This document shows positions 62,886 through 64,000 of a stretch of 64,000 bases of DNA, in pieces. The stretch lies in NCBI RefSeq assembly GCF_006227205.1, contig NZ_VCNG01000003.1:310001-374000 (forward strand), written 5' to 3'. Each line of letters opens with the position of its first letter. The stretch's first letter is position 1. This DNA comes from Pseudomonas sp. ICMP22404. Its GTDB lineage: Bacteria > Pseudomonadota > Gammaproteobacteria > Pseudomonadales > Pseudomonadaceae. The notes under the pieces were generated by a model that worked only from the letters and a program-made list of their open reading frames with translations, had not been told where the DNA came from and ran no database searches. Made by a program: the position numbers and the translations under genes.

Positions 62886-62910
62886 TTGATTGATACCTGG
62901 ATTGAATCAA
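62886..62910. promoter_or_regulatory. Candidate LysR operator overlapping the LysR start codon
   Basis: TTGATT (62886-62891) and AATCAA (62905-62910) form an inverted repeat with a 13-bp spacer. The right arm's last base is the A of the lysR ATG, so binding would block its own expression while facing the divergent MFS promoter. Confidence 0.45.
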
Positions 62911-63800
62911 TGTTTGAACTGGCCCAGCTGCGCTGCTTTACCACCGTCGCAACGGAACTCAATTTCCGCCGCGCCGCCGAACGGTTGAACATGACCCAGC
63001 CGCCCTTGAGCCGGCAGATCCAACTGCTGGAGCATCACCTGGGCGTCGAGCTGTTCACCCGCAGCACCCGCAGCGTTGCCCTCACCGCCGCCGGCCGGGC
63101 TTTTTTCATCGAGGCGCAGAACCTGCTGGAGCAGGCGCAACAAGCCGCCACGGCCGCCCGGCGCTTCGCCCAGGGCGACATCGGCTCGGTCACCATCAGC
63201 TTCGTCGGCAGTGCGGTGTACGAGTTCCTGCCCAAGGTCATTGCCGAAGCACGGCTGAAACAGCCCCAAGTGAAAATCGTCCTGTCGGAAATGAACACCT
63301 ACCAACAGCATGAAGCCTTGCGCGCGCGGCGTATCGACCTGGGCATCGTCCGCTCGCCGCTGCTGGAAACCGGCTACGCCACCGAATGCCTGGTGCGCGA
63401 GCCCTTTGTCCTGGCGGTGCCTGCAAGTCATCCGCTGGCCCGTGCCGAATCCGTCAGCGTCCAGGACCTCGATGGCGAGCCGTTTCTGATGTATTCCCAC
63501 TCCGCCTACCCACCCTTCAACGAATTGCTCACCGGCATGCTCCGCTCGGCCCGGGTCGCGCCGCAATTCGTGCAATGGCTGGGCTCATCACTGACGATCC
63601 TGGCGCTGGTCAACGCCGGCATGGGCCTGGCGCTGGTGCCGCGCTGTGCCACCAGCGTGGTGTTCAAGCAGGTGGTGTTCCGGGAAATCGATCTGGGCGA
63701 AGGGGTACAGAGCGAGTTGCATCTGGTGTGGCACGAAGACAATGACAACCCGGCGTTCACCATGTTACTGGAAGGGATTCGGGGGGCGGTTCGGGGGTGA
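62910..63800 (+). CDS. LysR-family regulator of the glucarate-type operon
   Basis: 296 residues from MFELAQLRCF. N-terminal helix-turn-helix ELNFRRAAERLNMTQPPLSR, then QIQLLEHHLGVELFTRSTRS. The C-terminal periplasmic-binding-like effector domain includes GSVTISFVGSAVYEFLPKVI and ALVNAGMGLALVPR. An upstream extension of the same frame has no ribosome site and was not used. Divergent from the MFS/gudD operon, which it most likely activates in response to the acid sugar or a metabolite. Confidence 0.9.
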   Translation: MFELAQLRCFTTVATELNFRRAAERLNMTQPPLSRQIQLLEHHLGVELFTRSTRSVALTAAGRAFFIEAQNLLEQAQQAATAARRFAQGDIGSVTISFVGSAVYEFLPKVIAEARLKQPQVKIVLSEMNTYQQHEALRARRIDLGIVRSPLLETGYATECLVREPFVLAVPASHPLARAESVSVQDLDGEPFLMYSHSAYPPFNELLTGMLRSARVAPQFVQWLGSSLTILALVNAGMGLALVPRCATSVVFKQVVFREIDLGEGVQSELHLVWHEDNDNPAFTMLLEGIRGAVRG

Positions 63801-63896
63801 TTTCTGAAGCATAAGTGAATCGCCTGCCAGACAGGCTCAGATAACCTGCCCCAACTGAATAAAGAGACCAAATACCGCCTGAAAGTCTTATATAAA

Positions 63897-63914
63897 ACTG
63901 TCAAACCTGACAGT
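63897..63914. other. Perfect inverted repeat near the right edge
   Basis: ACTGTCA-AACC-TGACAGT. It is followed by an A/T-rich stretch and, 59 bp on, by a possible start codon. It could be an operator or a weak hairpin; there is no clear T-run. Confidence 0.4.
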
Positions 63915-63972
63915 TCTCTATTCAATAAAAATAAAAAACAATCACGTCTCCGCCCCCTTCGGAGAACGCGAA

Positions 63973-64000
63973 ATGCGAAACCACACTTGTACTGAACAGA
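63973..64000 (+). CDS. Possible start of a gene running out of the window
   Basis: An ATG at 63973 is preceded by GGAG at 8 nt and opens MRNHTCTEQ to the edge. The AT-rich sequence just before (63890-63945) looks like a promoter region. Too short to identify; it may be chance. Confidence 0.3.

Noticed and set aside
62388..62909. 174-residue N-terminal extension of the LysR regulator
   Set aside because: It would run antisense through the MFS gene and the divergent promoter; the LysR family starts with the helix-turn-helix near residue 1, as from 62910.
63820..63960. Possible small RNA near the right edge
   Set aside because: It is AT-rich with an inverted repeat, but there is no promoter-terminator pair with defined ends inside the window.

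Overview
The window looks like the chromosome of a Pseudomonas of the fluorescens complex. Supporting signs are high GC, dense GTGGGAGC-type REP pairs in most intergenic gaps, OprD-type porins, nirBD, a ferulate/vanillate catabolic island, malate:quinone oxidoreductase, and a complete ped/erc locus for PQQ-dependent alcohol oxidation. No rRNA, tRNA, CRISPR array, insertion sequence, integrase or phage gene was seen. The assignment rests on gene content, not on a marker gene.

Layout. 0-5 kb: end of a hybrid kinase plus a receiver protein, a CBS-domain protein, and the nirBD assimilatory nitrite reductase operon (minus strand) with a sigma-54 promoter and a leader attenuator. 5-10 kb: a TetR regulator divergent from a quinone-reductase-like flavoprotein, two head-to-head L,D-transpeptidases, and an RlmI-like methyltransferase. 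10-15 kb: one 5.1-kb gene for a 1706-residue leucine-rich-repeat, toxin-like protein. 15-17.4 kb: LysE exporter, AraC regulator, GlcG/HbpS-like protein. 17.5-29 kb: vanAB-vanR, then fcs-vdh-ech divergent from ferR, an OprD porin and an MFS transporter. Together these take up ferulate and convert it through feruloyl-CoA, vanillin and vanillate to protocatechuate. 29-34 kb: a hypothetical protein, a secreted CAP protein, a CxxC flavoprotein with an Rrf2 regulator, and mqo.

34-60 kb is the ped/erc locus. It holds ercS, ercA, a 23-residue pqqA, an ExaC-type aldehyde dehydrogenase, and two PQQ alcohol dehydrogenases. The first (pedH-like) carries the extra Asp of lanthanide enzymes. The second (pedE/exaA-like) has Ser there and should use calcium. 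Cytochrome c550, a periplasmic binding protein, a SoxYZ-like carrier and a metallo-beta-lactamase-fold protein form an operon behind a promoter region shared with pedE. A pentapeptide-repeat protein, PedR2/PedS2, a dedicated ABC system with a beta-propeller, a CxxxCW protein, PedR1, a large PAS kinase, a FIST sensor and a porin complete it. 60-64 kb: a glucarate-dehydratase-like enolase and its MFS transporter, divergent from a LysR regulator.

The strongest unannotated signals are regulatory. A 14-bp element close to GCTRCYTTGGTRGC lies upstream of most ped-locus transcription units, usually as two copies 21-23 bp apart placed about 55-105 bp before the start codon. A TAGTTA-N7-TAA element recurs at the ech, vanA, porin and MFS promoters. 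Two VanR palindromes flank the vanA promoter 74 bp apart. AACAATAA-like Crc/Hfq targets sit beside the start codons of many of these catabolic genes.
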